From assembly GCA_030655215.1 (NCBI GenBank), contig JAURVZ010000030.1, positions 1 to 40,967 on the forward strand: a stretch of 40,967 nucleotides of DNA, written 5' to 3'. A program made the position numbers and the translations under genes. Under the pieces are notes generated by a model. That model worked only from the letters and a program-made list of their open reading frames with translations, searched no databases and was not told where the DNA came from. Within the stretch, counting starts at the first letter, position 1; the number at the start of each line of letters is the position of its first letter. Positions 7,361 through 15,997 of this stretch are shown in pieces. The stretch is from Pseudolabrys sp. (GTDB taxonomy: Bacteria; Pseudomonadota; Alphaproteobacteria; Rhizobiales; Xanthobacteraceae).

Positions 7361-8305
7361 TCAGGTTTCCGTGCCCTTGATCGACTTGGCCTTCTGCGCC
7401 TTGGCGCGGGCCTTGAGCGCTTCGTCGCGCGCAGCAAAGGCACCGTCGGACAGACGCACGGTGACGCGATCGGTCTGGCGCATATCGACCAGCACGATGT
7501 CGCGCGACAGCAGTTTCTTCTCGCGGTCGAGCTTGACCAAAGTCTGCAACGCACGCTCCGGCTCGCCTTCCGGCAGCAGCACCGAGACACCGTTCTTCAA
7601 GATCAATGTCCAGCGCCGTTCGGCGATCAGGATCGCGGCTTCGACCTGTTCGGCGATGGCCGGATAGCGCGCAACCAGCGCCAGCATGTCGGGTGACAAG
7701 GCTTCGGCGCCGGTGCCGACAACGCGCGGCAGATTGACGAAGCGCGGCGCAATCGTCGGCGACAATACGGTGCCATCGGTGGCGATCAACGCGTTTTGCG
7801 CATCCTTCTGCCAGAGCGCGAAAGCCTTGCGCTCCTTGATCTCGATGCGCAGGCGGCCGGGATAAAGCTTGAGCACCGTGGCTTCCTGGATCCATGGATT
7901 GGTCAGCAAGCGCGCGCGCGTCTGCGCCGCGTCAAGAAACAGCAGCGAGGTGTGTTCGGTGATGCCGGCGGTTTTCAGGATGTCGTCGCGGGTGATCTCT
8001 TGCTCGCCGGTCAGCGCGACTTCGGCGATGCCGAAGCCGGCCGCATTGGCGAGGTCGTCGCAGATATTCTGCAGGTTGGCGACGATGTCCGGGCCGTGCT
8101 CGCCCTTGACGACGCCGTAGCAGACGCTGCCGAGCAGCAGCAGTGCCGCCGAGGACGAACCGAGGCCGCGCGGGATGTCGAGTTCGATCAGCGTTGTGAA
8201 CCAGCGGCGCACCGTGCGCACCACGCCGAGGCGCGCAAAGGAATGCTGGCGCGCCGGAGCGGGACAGTGATCGTCGAAGTGATCGAAGGGTACGCGGCGA
8301 TCCAT
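7361..8305 (-). CDS. ftsQ: Cell division protein FtsQ
   Basis: FtsQ (DivIB family) is a bitopic inner-membrane protein that links FtsA/FtsK to the FtsL-FtsB and FtsWI complex. The 314-residue protein has a basic cytoplasmic N-terminus, one membrane segment at about 45-65 (GLGSSSAALLLLGSVCYGVV), the POTRA domain with FGIAEVALTGEQEITRDDIL, then LLTNPWIQEATVLKLYPGRL and the beta domain with FVNLPRVVGTGAEAL. The start is the ATG at 8305. Unusually, it is not coupled to ftsA: a 3.7-kb accessory block separates them, and a host-attachment-family gene on the other strand separates it from ddl. It should therefore be driven from the short divergent intergenic region at 8306-8459. Confidence 0.95.
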   Translation of the reverse strand: MDRRVPFDHFDDHCPAPARQHSFARLGVVRTVRRWFTTLIELDIPRGLGSSSAALLLLGSVCYGVVKGEHGPDIVANLQNICDDLANAAGFGIAEVALTGEQEITRDDILKTAGITEHTSLLFLDAAQTRARLLTNPWIQEATVLKLYPGRLRIEIKERKAFALWQKDAQNALIATDGTVLSPTIAPRFVNLPRVVGTGAEALSPDMLALVARYPAIAEQVEAAILIAERRWTLILKNGVSVLLPEGEPERALQTLVKLDREKKLLSRDIVLVDMRQTDRVTVRLSDGAFAARDEALKARAKAQKAKSIKGTET

Positions 8306-8355
8306 CGTGACCGGTTCTTAAAAGGATAGACCAACGCCTATCCTTCGGCCACTTT

Positions 8356-8372
8356 GGTAAATGAACGGTAAA
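8356..8372 (-). promoter_or_regulatory. Twin TTTACC-N5-TTTACC box upstream of ftsQ
   Basis: Minus-strand TTTACC hexamers occur with an 11-nt period, 51 nt upstream of the ftsQ ATG. The surrounding block (8333-8381) resembles 3875-3923 upstream of ftsA, so both copies descend from one promoter region. The divergent host-attachment-family gene could share it. Confidence 0.5.
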
Positions 8373-8459
8373 GTTCGGCAGAATGATCGTAAGGAACTTG
8401 GCTGCGTGCCGCGCGTTCAATCTGGGACCGGTCTCCTCCGGCCAGGAGACTTGAACACC

Positions 8460-8852
8460 ATGACAACCATTCCGCACAAAGCGCTCGTCGTCATTGCCGA
8501 CGGCGGCAAGGCGATTCTGTTTCGCAACATCGGCAAGGATGGCGCCCCGGTGGCGCTGCACGAGGAACAGCGGTTGACGCCGAAGGACCTGCAAGGTCCG
8601 TCAGGCGCGCGTCCGGATGAGACGCCGAGCCAGACCGAGGAAGCAACCTTCTCCAAGCAACTCGCAGATACGCTTCATACAATGAAGAACAAGAACGACT
8701 TCGACGCCATGGTGCTGGTGGCCGATCCGCAGACGCTCGGGCAATTGCGCGCCGCCATGCACAAGACGGTCATGGATACGATTGTGCTCAGCCTGTCGAA
8801 GGACCTGACCAACCATTCGACCAACGACATTGCGGCGGCGCTGAATAAATAA
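8460..8852 (+). CDS. Host attachment family protein (baeRF-like)
   Basis: The 130-residue protein resembles the family annotated as protein required for attachment to host cells, which is frequent in rhizobia and related to archaeo-eukaryotic release-factor-like (baeRF) domains. Visible marks are HKALVVIADGGKAILFRNIG near the start, GARPDETPSQTEEATFSKQL in the middle, and DAMVLVADPQTLGQLRAAMH near the end. The biochemical role is not established. The ATG at 8460 is chosen over an upstream in-frame ATG at 8361 because AGGAG lies at 8444-8448 and the family fold begins here. It is divergent from ftsQ and ends 6 nt from the convergent ddl stop, so it is wedged between two dcw genes. Confidence 0.83.
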   Translation: MTTIPHKALVVIADGGKAILFRNIGKDGAPVALHEEQRLTPKDLQGPSGARPDETPSQTEEATFSKQLADTLHTMKNKNDFDAMVLVADPQTLGQLRAAMHKTVMDTIVLSLSKDLTNHSTNDIAAALNK

Positions 8853-8858
8853 GCGGCG

Positions 8859-9776
8859 TTACCGGTTGAGCGACGCATCCTCGATCATCCAGGCCGCCAA
8901 CTGCGGAAACGACATCCCGGCGTGAGCGGCGAGTTCGGGCACCAGCGAGGTCGCGGTCATGCCCGGCTGGGTGTTGACCTCCAGGCACGAGATGCCCGTA
9001 ACGCCGGGCTTGCTGTCATCGTAGCGGAAGTCGGCGCGTGTGACGCCGCGGCAGCCGAGCGCGTTGTGCGCCAGTACGGCGAGACGCTGGCACTCGGCAT
9101 AGACATCGGCCGGCACCGGCGCCGGCAGCACATGCGTCGAGCCGCCCGGCGCATACTTCGCTTCGTAATCATAGAACGCGGTGTGAGCGATGATCTCAAT
9201 CACGTCGGTCGGCTTGTTGTCGATCACCGCGCAGGTCAGTTCCTTGCCGGGGATGAAAGGCTCAACGAGAACCCTCTCGCCGAATTTCCAATCGGGCCGC
9301 GTCAATTCCTGCGGCGGATGCTCCTGATCGGCGCGGACGATATAGACGCCGACGCTCGAGCCTTCCGATAGCGGCTTGATGACATAAGGCGGCGGCAGCA
9401 TGTGCGCCTTGGCGACCTCGAGGCGGTTCGCAACCATGCCGCCCGGCACCGGCACGCCGGCGGCGCGCAGCACGGTCTTGGCGATATCTTTCTGCATGGC
9501 CACGGCCGACGCCATGATGCCGGAATGCGTATAGGGAATGCCGAGGACTTCGAGGATGCCCTGCAAGGCGCCGTCTTCGCCGGGCGGGCCATGCAGCACA
9601 TTCAGCACGACATCCGGCTTCAGCTCGGTCAGGACGCGGGCAATGTCGCGGGTGACATCGACGCGGGTGACGCGATAGCCGGCCTTTTCGGCGGCATCGG
9701 CGCAGCCCTTGCCGGAGTTCAGCGAGACTTCGCGCTCGGATGACCAACCGCCCATCAGTACAGCGACGTGTTTCAT
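8859..9776 (-). CDS. ddl: D-alanine--D-alanine ligase
   Basis: Ddl is an ATP-grasp enzyme that joins two D-Ala molecules to give the dipeptide used by MurF. The 305-residue protein shows [20 protein letters not shown] at the N-terminus, the ATP-grasp loop [33 protein letters not shown] with the grasp Glu, and the metal/ligand motif [20 protein letters not shown], including Glu and Asn. Its ATG overlaps the murB stop by 4 nt (ATGA), so the two are translationally coupled. The usual downstream partner ftsQ is interrupted by the convergent host-attachment-family gene. Confidence 0.96.
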   Translation of the reverse strand: MKHVAVLMGGWSSEREVSLNSGKGCADAAEKAGYRVTRVDVTRDIARVLTELKPDVVLNVLHGPPGEDGALQGILEVLGIPYTHSGIMASAVAMQKDIAKTVLRAAGVPVPGGMVANRLEVAKAHMLPPPYVIKPLSEGSSVGVYIVRADQEHPPQELTRPDWKFGERVLVEPFIPGKELTCAVIDNKPTDVIEIIAHTAFYDYEAKYAPGGSTHVLPAPVPADVYAECQRLAVLAHNALGCRGVTRADFRYDDSKPGVTGISCLEVNTQPGMTATSLVPELAAHAGMSFPQLAAWMIEDASLNR

Positions 9777-10696
9777 GAGGAGAGCCCTACCCCAATTCTC
9801 TTAATTTCCCATTCCAGCTGGACGCCGGAATGCGCCTTGACCCGCTTGCGCACGGTTTCGCCGAGGGTTTCGATATCCGCCGCGGTGGCCTCGCCCGTAT
9901 TGATCAAGAAATTGCAGTGCATCTCCGACACCTGTGCGCCGCCAACCTTGAAGCCACGCAGGCCCGCGGCATCGACCAGTTTCCAGGCGCTGTGGCCCGG
10001 CGGATTCTTGAAGGTCGAACCGCCGGTTTTCTCGCGGATCGGCTGCACGGTTTCGCGGTGATGCTGCACGGCATCCATGCGGGCGCGGATCGTGGCAGCA
10101 TCGGTGATCTCACCGCGATACAGTGCCGAGGTGAAGATGATCGACGGGTCGGCGCCATTGCCGCGATAACGGAAGTCCATCGCCTCGTTGTTGAGCGTGA
10201 CAATCGCTCCGGCGCGCGTGACGCCGGTGGCTTCAACGAGGACATCCTTGGTCTCGCCGCCATTGGCGCCGGCATTCATGCGCAAGGCGCCGCCGATCGT
10301 GCCGGGAATGCCAAAGTAGAATTCGAGCCCGCCAATGCCGGCGTTCGCCGCGGCTTCGGCGACGCGATTGTCGAGCGCGGCGGTGCCGGCCTTGATCGTG
10401 TCTTCATCGGTCGTGATCTCGTTAAAGCCGCGGCCGAGACGAATGACCACGCCTTCAACGCCGCCATCGCGCACGATGAGGTTCGAGCCGACGCCAATCG
10501 GCATGACCGGAATGTCAGCCGGCAGATGACGCAGGAAATAAGCGAGGTCTTCCGTGCTCTCCGGCGTGAACAGGATTTGCGCCGGCCCGCCAACGCGAAA
10601 CCAGGTGAACGGCCCGAGCGTCTGGTTGGCGAGCAAGCGCCCGCGCAGTTCGGGCATCAGGGATTTGAGGTCGGGGATAATGTCGGGAAAGGTCAT
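9773..10696 (-). CDS. murB: UDP-N-acetylenolpyruvoylglucosamine reductase
   Basis: MurB is the FAD- and NADPH-dependent cytosolic enzyme that reduces UDP-GlcNAc-enolpyruvate to UDP-MurNAc. The 307-residue protein has the FAD-binding segment [40 protein letters not shown], the loop [20 protein letters not shown], and the C-terminal [20 protein letters not shown] containing the proton-donor Ser, then [20 protein letters not shown]. The start ATG overlaps the stop of a ParE-type toxin gene (ATGA at 10693-10696), and its own stop overlaps ddl. Translation of murB may therefore be coupled to the toxin gene, which is unusual. Confidence 0.97.
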   Translation of the reverse strand: MTFPDIIPDLKSLMPELRGRLLANQTLGPFTWFRVGGPAQILFTPESTEDLAYFLRHLPADIPVMPIGVGSNLIVRDGGVEGVVIRLGRGFNEITTDEDTIKAGTAALDNRVAEAAANAGIGGLEFYFGIPGTIGGALRMNAGANGGETKDVLVEATGVTRAGAIVTLNNEAMDFRYRGNGADPSIIFTSALYRGEITDAATIRARMDAVQHHRETVQPIREKTGGSTFKNPPGHSAWKLVDAAGLRGFKVGGAQVSEMHCNFLINTGEATAADIETLGETVRKRVKAHSGVQLEWEIKRIGVGLSS

Positions 10697-10989
10697 GACG
10701 ACTGACCGCGCAACGAAACAGGATTGCGCGACGTGTGAAAGAACGAATTGATGATAATCTCCGTCGTCTTGACTTGGTAGACAATCAGGTACGGGAACTG
10801 GCGCAGCGTCGCCCGGAGAAACCCGTCTTCGATGGCCTGATACTGAAAAGGTTTCTCTTGAATCGTTTGCAAGTTACGCTCGACAACTTCAACGAATTTA
10901 ATGGCCACTTGCAAATCGCGGTCGCGATACCATCGCACCGCTTCAACATATTCCAGACGCGCTTGTGTCCGAAATACAAGACGGCGCAT
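10693..10989 (-). CDS. Type II toxin of the RelE/ParE superfamily
   Basis: The 98-residue basic protein fits the RelE/ParE fold: [60 protein letters not shown] and [20 protein letters not shown]. Plasmid-stabilisation ParE proteins poison gyrase and RelE proteins cleave mRNA; which applies here cannot be told. The ATG at 10989 overlaps the antitoxin stop (TAATG) and is preferred over an upstream in-frame start at 11031 inside the antitoxin gene. Its TGA overlaps the murB ATG. The pair is thus embedded in the murC-murB interval without breaking the operon. Confidence 0.88.
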   Translation of the reverse strand: MRRLVFRTQARLEYVEAVRWYRDRDLQVAIKFVEVVERNLQTIQEKPFQYQAIEDGFLRATLRQFPYLIVYQVKTTEIIINSFFHTSRNPVSLRGQSS

Positions 10990-11228
10990 TATTTCAGAAG
11001 CGCCCCGACATCTGTCCGCACCTGTTCCCAAGGAATGGCAGAACCGGGGTCCTGTTCATGCTCGGCCGCTCTCTTGCGAACTTCCTGCATTTGCGCCTTG
11101 GTCAGCGGAGCATCGTCATCGACGATTTCTGACTGGTCCGCCCCCATGCTGTCGCGAAGTTTATTCGCGATGTCCAGACGCTCAGCCAGCGTCAGTTGCA
11201 TGAGCTTGTCGAGAATGGCTTCGTTCAT
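10989..11228 (-). CDS. Type II antitoxin (addiction module component family)
   Basis: The 79-residue acidic protein starts MNEAILDKLMQLTLAERLDI and ANKLRDSMGADQSEIVDDDA, then continues with LTKAQMQEVRKRAAEHEQDP and GSAIPWEQVRTDVGALLK. This is the pattern of the putative addiction-module component family (PF09720 type), which pairs with ParE-like toxins: an N-terminal helical region and a C-terminal toxin-wrapping tail. GAGG precedes the ATG. It is followed by the toxin with a 1-nt overlap. A candidate promoter and a GCATC-N16-GATGC inverted repeat lie in the 54-nt gap after murC, so the pair could be autoregulated. Confidence 0.87.
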   Translation of the reverse strand: MNEAILDKLMQLTLAERLDIANKLRDSMGADQSEIVDDDAPLTKAQMQEVRKRAAEHEQDPGSAIPWEQVRTDVGALLK

Positions 11229-11244
11229 CGGATCACCTCGCCAA

Positions 11245-11278
11245 GCATCAGAATAGTGATTTGAAGATGCTTTCGCAA
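11245..11278 (-). promoter_or_regulatory. Candidate promoter and operator of the toxin-antitoxin pair
   Basis: On the minus strand TTGCGA (11278-11273) and TATTCT (11255-11250) are separated by 17 nt, giving 4 of 6 matches to each sigma-70 element. An inverted repeat GCATC-N16-GATGC (11245-11270) overlaps the -10 element and could be the antitoxin operator. Any transcript from here would continue into murB and ddl. Confidence 0.45.
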
Positions 11279-11282
11279 CGCC

Positions 11283-12686
11283 CTACCCGAGCGCCTTCAG
11301 CTCACCCGGCAGCGCATAGGCCCATTGCGTGATCGAGCCGGCGCCGAGACAGACGACATAATCGCCCGGCTTGGCGAGACCTTTCACGAGACCAGCAAGC
11401 GCTTCCGGCCCCTCAAGCGGCATGACCTGACGATGGCCGCGCGCGCGCAAGGCCTGCACCAGATGATCGCGGTCGGCGCCTTCGATCGGCGCTTCGCCGG
11501 CGGCATAGACATTGGCGACAATGACCGCATCGGCATCGTTGAAGCAGGTCGAGAAAGGCTCGAACAATGACTTCAACCGCGTGTAACGATGCGGCTGCAC
11601 CACGGCGATGACCTGGTTCTTGGTCGACTCGCGCGCTGCCTTCAGCACGGCCGCGATCTCGACCGGATGATGGCCATAGTCGTCGATGATGGTGGCGCCG
11701 TTCCATTCCCCGACCTTGGTGAAGCGGCGCTTGACGCCGCCGAACTTGGACAGCGCCGAACGGATCTTGTCATCCGGAATGCCGAGCGCATGCGCCACCG
11801 CAATCGCCGATGTGGCGTTGAGCGCATTATGGCGGCCCGGCATCGGCAAGGTCAGGTCGCGAATGGCGTGCAGCTCCTTGCCGGCGCTGTCGCGGAACAG
11901 CACGGCGAAGCGCTGGGTGCCGTCATCGTTCTTGAGATCGACAAGGCGCACATCGGCCTGCGGATTTTCACCATAGGTCATGATGCGGCGGTCGGCGATG
12001 CGGCCGACAAGACGCTGCACGATCGGATGATCGGTGCACATGACGGCGAAGCCATAGAACGGCACGTTCTCGACGAAATGGATGAAGGCGTCCTGCACGG
12101 CGGCGAAGGTGCCGAAATGATCGAGATGCTCGGCGTCCACATTGGTGACAATGGCGACATCGGCCGGCAGCTTGAGGAAGGTGCCGTCAGACTCGTCAGC
12201 CTCGACCACCATCCAGTCGCCGGCGCCGAGACGCGCATTGGTGCCATAGGCATTGATGATGCCGCCATTGATGACGGTCGGATCGAAGCCGCCCGAGTCG
12301 AGCAAGGTCGCGACCATCGAGGTCGTCGTCGTCTTGCCATGCGTACCGGCGATGGCAACGCAGCTTTTCAGCCGCATCAGCTCGGCCAGCATTTCGGCGC
12401 GGCGCACCACCGGCAGGCGGCGCTCGCGCGCGGCGACCATTTCCGGATTGTCGGCCTTGATGGCTGACGAGACGACGACGACATGCGCGCCATCGACGTT
12501 CGAGGCCTTGTGGCCGATGAACACGGCAATGCCGAGATCGCGCAGCCGCTTGACGTTGGCTGAGTCGGAGACGTCCGAGCCGGTGACGGTGTAGCCAAGA
12601 TTGACCAGCACCTCGGCGATGCCGCTCATGCCGATGCCGCCGATGCCGACGAAGTGCACCGGGCCGATGTCGCGTGGCAGTTTCAT
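11283..12686 (-). CDS. murC: UDP-N-acetylmuramate--L-alanine ligase
   Basis: MurC adds L-Ala to UDP-MurNAc using ATP, the first step of stem-peptide assembly in the cytosol. The 467-residue protein has the N-terminal nucleotide fold [20 protein letters not shown], the ATP loop [51 protein letters not shown], and the C-terminal [20 protein letters not shown] and [17 protein letters not shown]. The ATG at 12686 is chosen because GGAGA lies upstream and [12 protein letters not shown] is the family start; an extension to 12731 would run into a palindromic repeat. murG normally precedes it directly, but a hybrid kinase gene and a repeat lie between, so murC may need its own promoter. Confidence 0.97.
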   Translation of the reverse strand: MKLPRDIGPVHFVGIGGIGMSGIAEVLVNLGYTVTGSDVSDSANVKRLRDLGIAVFIGHKASNVDGAHVVVVSSAIKADNPEMVAARERRLPVVRRAEMLAELMRLKSCVAIAGTHGKTTTTSMVATLLDSGGFDPTVINGGIINAYGTNARLGAGDWMVVEADESDGTFLKLPADVAIVTNVDAEHLDHFGTFAAVQDAFIHFVENVPFYGFAVMCTDHPIVQRLVGRIADRRIMTYGENPQADVRLVDLKNDDGTQRFAVLFRDSAGKELHAIRDLTLPMPGRHNALNATSAIAVAHALGIPDDKIRSALSKFGGVKRRFTKVGEWNGATIIDDYGHHPVEIAAVLKAARESTKNQVIAVVQPHRYTRLKSLFEPFSTCFNDADAVIVANVYAAGEAPIEGADRDHLVQALRARGHRQVMPLEGPEALAGLVKGLAKPGDYVVCLGAGSITQWAYALPGELKALG

Positions 12687-12710
12687 GGTGGTAGAATCTC
12701 CGATTTCTCC

Positions 12711-12788
12711 GCCCGGCTTTAGGCCGGGCATCCACGTCTTACTTCCTAAATCGCTTAAAAGACGTGGATGGCCGGGACAAGCCCGGCC
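12711..12788. repeat. Compound REP-like palindrome upstream of murC
   Basis: Three hairpins stand in series: GCCCGGCTTTAGGCCGGGC (12711-12729), CATCCACGTCTT/AAGACGTGGATG (12729-12740 with 12759-12770), and GGCCGGGACAAGCCCGGCC (12770-12788). The arrangement looks like a dispersed rhizobial palindromic element. It lies in the 164-nt gap between the hybrid kinase stop and murC, and could terminate or stabilise the kinase transcript. Confidence 0.72.
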
Positions 12789-12850
12789 ATGACGAATTAG
12801 CTAATAGTCTGGTCTTCACGCTGCCTGAAAAGGTATTTTGAGGGGATAAC

Positions 12851-14830
12851 CTACTCCCCGCCATTGCCCCGGAGCTGCCGCACCGGGCCGCCGTTTTTCG
12901 GCCGCACGCCCATGCGGCCGATATGCGCCGAGAGGTCGGCCATGGTGAAGGGCTTGGACAGGCGCGGCACGGTGACCGTGGTTTCCTCGTCGATCTCGGC
13001 GTATCCGGTAGCGAGCAGCACCGGCATGTCCGGCCATTCCTGGCGAATGGCGCCAGCCAGTTGCAGGCCTGTCATTTGCGGCATGATCTGGTCGGTGATG
13101 ACCAGATCGACATTGCCGTCGGCGCGCAGGATGTCGAGCGCTTCCGCCGCCGTGTCGGCCGCATAACAGGTGTGGCCAAGCTCCTCGAGCATGGCGACGG
13201 TGTTGGTCAGCACCAGCGGATCATCATCGACGGCAACGACGATCAGATGCACGGTATTGTCGACCACGGTTTCCAGACGCGCCGGTGCAGCGGCCGGCTC
13301 CGTGGCGACTTCGGCGAGCGGCAGCCACAGCGCGGCATCGGTGCCCTTGCCTGCCCGGCTCTGCAATTCGAAGCGGCCGCCGAATTGCTCGGCCAGACCA
13401 TGCACCATCGACAGGCCGAGGCCGGTGCCCTTGCCCGGCTCCTTGGTGGTGTAGAACGGCTCAGTGGCGCGGCGCAATGTCACCTCGTCCATGCCGGTGC
13501 CGGTGTCGCTGACGCAAATGCGCATGTAGCGGCCGGGCTGCAAGCCGATTTCGCCGGCGATGACATTCTGCATGCGCGCCGAGATGATGATCTCGCCGCC
13601 ATTCGGCATGGCGTCGCGCGCATTGACCGAGAGATTGAGCAGCGCCAGTTCGAGCTGGTTTGAATCGGCGAGCACCGGCGTCAGGCCGAGCGGAAAGCGC
13701 GTCTCCAGCGTGACTGTGTGCCCGAGCGAGCGCTGCAGCAGGTCCGACATGCCGCGCACCAGATCGGGGATATCGACCGGCTCTTTCTTCAGGTCCTGGC
13801 GGCGGGCGAAGGTCAGCATGCGCCGGGTCAAGGCGGCGCCACGCTCGGCGCCCTGCACGGCGTTTTCCAGCAGCGAGCGCAGCTTGGGATCGTCCGGCAG
13901 GCGCTTGCGCATCAGTTCCAGACTGCCAAGCACCGCCATCAGCAGATTGTTGAAGTCATGCGCGACGCCGCCGGTCAATTGGCCGATCGCTTCCATCTTC
14001 TGCGATTGCAGAAAGGCTTCGCGGGTGCGTTCGAGTTTCTGCTGCGTCTCGCGCCGCTCGGTGACGTCGCGGGTGATCTTGGCGTAGCCGATCAGTTCGC
14101 CGTCGTCGCGGCGAATGGGATCGATGATGACATGCGCCCAGAAGGTCGTGCCGTCCTTGCGCACGCGCAGGCCTTCGCGCTCGAAACGGCCTTCGCGCAA
14201 CACTGTCGCCAGCGCTTCTGCCGGCGCGCCGGCGGCGCGATCCTTCTCGGTGTAAAATGTCGAGAAGTGGCGGCCGATGATTTCTTCCGGCAAGTATCCC
14301 TTGATGCGCTGGGCGCCAAGATTCCAGTTGCTGACATTGCCGTCGCGGTCGAGCAGATAGATGGCGTAGTCGGTGACGCCCTGCACCAGCAGTTTGAACT
14401 GCTCCTGACTCTGGCGCAGCGTTTCCTCGGCCGCCTTACGCTCGGTCAGGTCGCGGGTGATCTTGGCATAGCCGAGCAGTTCGCCGGACTCATCGCGGAT
14501 CGGGTCGATGACGACATAGGCCCAGAAACGGGTGCCGTCCTTGCGGATGCGCCAGCCTTCGCTCTCGAATTTACCTTCGCGCTGCGCCGTTTCCAGCGCG
14601 CGGGCCGGCAATCCGTCGGCGCGGTCCTTGTCGCCATAGAAGCGGGAGAAATGTTGACCGATGATCTCATCGGCGTAGTAGCCCTTGAAGCGCTGCGCGC
14701 CGGGATTCCAGCTGGTGACGATGCCGGAGGGATCGAGCATATAGATGGCGTAGTCGGTAACCGCCTCGACCAGCAGCCGATAGCGTCCGTCCTCGCTCAT
14801 AGATGCCGTCAAGCGGCCGGATGGCTCCAT
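12851..14830 (-). CDS. PAS-PAS hybrid sensor histidine kinase with receiver domain
   Basis: The predicted cytosolic sensor has 659 residues. It has two closely similar PAS-PAC units (about 10-135 and 140-260; both contain VTDYAIY, GAQR and GYAKITRD), then HisKA with phosphoacceptor His in GGVAHDFNNLLMAVLGSLEL (about residue 291), the HATPase_c domain with GTGLGLSMVHGLAEQFGGRF, and a C-terminal receiver with Asp in DLVITDQIMPQMTGLQLAG (about residue 580). There is no transmembrane segment. The ATG at 14830 is chosen because GAGGG precedes it; in-frame starts exist at 14833 and 14860. It sits between murG and murC on the operon strand. The signal is unknown; PAS domains of this class often sense redox, light or small ligands. 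Confidence 0.92.
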   Translation of the reverse strand: MEPSGRLTASMSEDGRYRLLVEAVTDYAIYMLDPSGIVTSWNPGAQRFKGYYADEIIGQHFSRFYGDKDRADGLPARALETAQREGKFESEGWRIRKDGTRFWAYVVIDPIRDESGELLGYAKITRDLTERKAAEETLRQSQEQFKLLVQGVTDYAIYLLDRDGNVSNWNLGAQRIKGYLPEEIIGRHFSTFYTEKDRAAGAPAEALATVLREGRFEREGLRVRKDGTTFWAHVIIDPIRRDDGELIGYAKITRDVTERRETQQKLERTREAFLQSQKMEAIGQLTGGVAHDFNNLLMAVLGSLELMRKRLPDDPKLRSLLENAVQGAERGAALTRRMLTFARRQDLKKEPVDIPDLVRGMSDLLQRSLGHTVTLETRFPLGLTPVLADSNQLELALLNLSVNARDAMPNGGEIIISARMQNVIAGEIGLQPGRYMRICVSDTGTGMDEVTLRRATEPFYTTKEPGKGTGLGLSMVHGLAEQFGGRFELQSRAGKGTDAALWLPLAEVATEPAAAPARLETVVDNTVHLIVVAVDDDPLVLTNTVAMLEELGHTCYAADTAAEALDILRADGNVDLVITDQIMPQMTGLQLAGAIRQEWPDMPVLLATGYAEIDEETTVTVPRLSKPFTMADLSAHIGRMGVRPKNGGPVRQLRGNGGE

Positions 14831-14911
14831 CATTTTCCCTCGGCCGTATCGTACAGCCATCGGTGGAAAACGCCCAATACTAAAATTAGTTCAAAGCGTT
14901 GCGTCGGGTGC

Positions 14912-15997
14912 TCAGGTGCGGGCGACGCGCAGCACCAGGTCGGCCAGGCGTTCGGCGGCGTCGATGGTACCGGAGGATTTCGCCGCAGCGGCCATGGCGG
15001 CAAGACGCGGCGGATCGGCAGCCAAACCGGCGATTTCAGTGGCGAGCCGGTCCGGTGCGAAGTCTTTCTGCACGATGCGGATGGCGCCGCCTGCCTCTTG
15101 CAGCACGCCGGCATTGGCGAACTGGTCCTGATCGAGCGCATTCGGCAGAGGCACCAGGATGCCGGGCCTGCCGATGGCCGACAGTTCGGCGACCGTCGAC
15201 GCGCCAGAGCGCGACACGATCAGATGCGCCGCCGCCATGCGGATCGGCAAATCGGAAAAGAAGGCGGCGCATTCGGCGGCAACGCCGAGCCGGGCATAAT
15301 GCGCATTGACCACGTCAATATCCTCGGCGCGCGCCTGCTGGACGATGTGCAGCCGGGCACGCAGGCCGTCGCTGAGACGCTCGATCGCGGCCGGCACGAT
15401 CTCTGACATGACACGGGCGCCCTGACTGCCGCCGAACACCAGCAGGCGGATCGTGCCGCCTTCTTCCGGCGCGGCATAAGGAATGTGCGAGGCTTCAATA
15501 ACGAGCGGCCGGACCGGATTGCCGGTGAAGGTCATCTTGGCCTGCGCGCGCGCATCGGCCTTGCTGAGCACCTTGAAGCCTGTGGCGATGGCCGTGACGC
15601 GCGAGGCGAGCAAACGATTGGCGCGCCCCATGACGCCGTTCTGCTCATGCAGGATGGTCGGCACGCCGCGCAAGGAAGCAGCCCAGAGCGGCGGCACGGT
15701 TGGATAGCCGCCGAAGCCGACAACAGCATCGGGGCGGACCTTGCCGATGGCCGACCAGGCTTTCAGCGTACCCCGCGCCAGCGCCATGGCGGTGCGCGCG
15801 AGCGACAGCGGATCGCGGCCGCGCACCGTCGCGCTCGGGATCAGATGGACACTGCGCGCCGGGAATTTGAAATGCGCGGCCCGGGTGTCGGTGGCGAGAT
15901 CGATGGTGACGCCGCGCTTCTCCAGCGCGACGGCAAGCGATTCAGCCGGGAACAGGTGGCCGCCCGTGCCGCCAGCGCAGAGGAGAACGAGCGGCAT
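14912..15997 (-). CDS. murG: Lipid II synthase MurG (GlcNAc transferase)
   Basis: MurG transfers GlcNAc from UDP-GlcNAc to lipid I on the inner face of the cytoplasmic membrane, giving lipid II. The 361-residue GT28 protein shows VLLCAGGTGGHLFPAESLAV, DAVVGFGGYPTVPPLWAASL, TILHEQNGVMGRANRLLASR, LLVFGGSQGARVMSEIVP and the UDP-binding segment HLIVSRSGASTVAELSAIG then LPNALDQDQFANA. Its ATG overlaps the ftsW stop (TGATG at 15997). The 81 nt after its stop separate it from the inserted hybrid-kinase gene. Confidence 0.97.
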   Translation of the reverse strand: MPLVLLCAGGTGGHLFPAESLAVALEKRGVTIDLATDTRAAHFKFPARSVHLIPSATVRGRDPLSLARTAMALARGTLKAWSAIGKVRPDAVVGFGGYPTVPPLWAASLRGVPTILHEQNGVMGRANRLLASRVTAIATGFKVLSKADARAQAKMTFTGNPVRPLVIEASHIPYAAPEEGGTIRLLVFGGSQGARVMSEIVPAAIERLSDGLRARLHIVQQARAEDIDVVNAHYARLGVAAECAAFFSDLPIRMAAAHLIVSRSGASTVAELSAIGRPGILVPLPNALDQDQFANAGVLQEAGGAIRIVQKDFAPDRLATEIAGLAADPPRLAAMAAAAKSSGTIDAAERLADLVLRVART

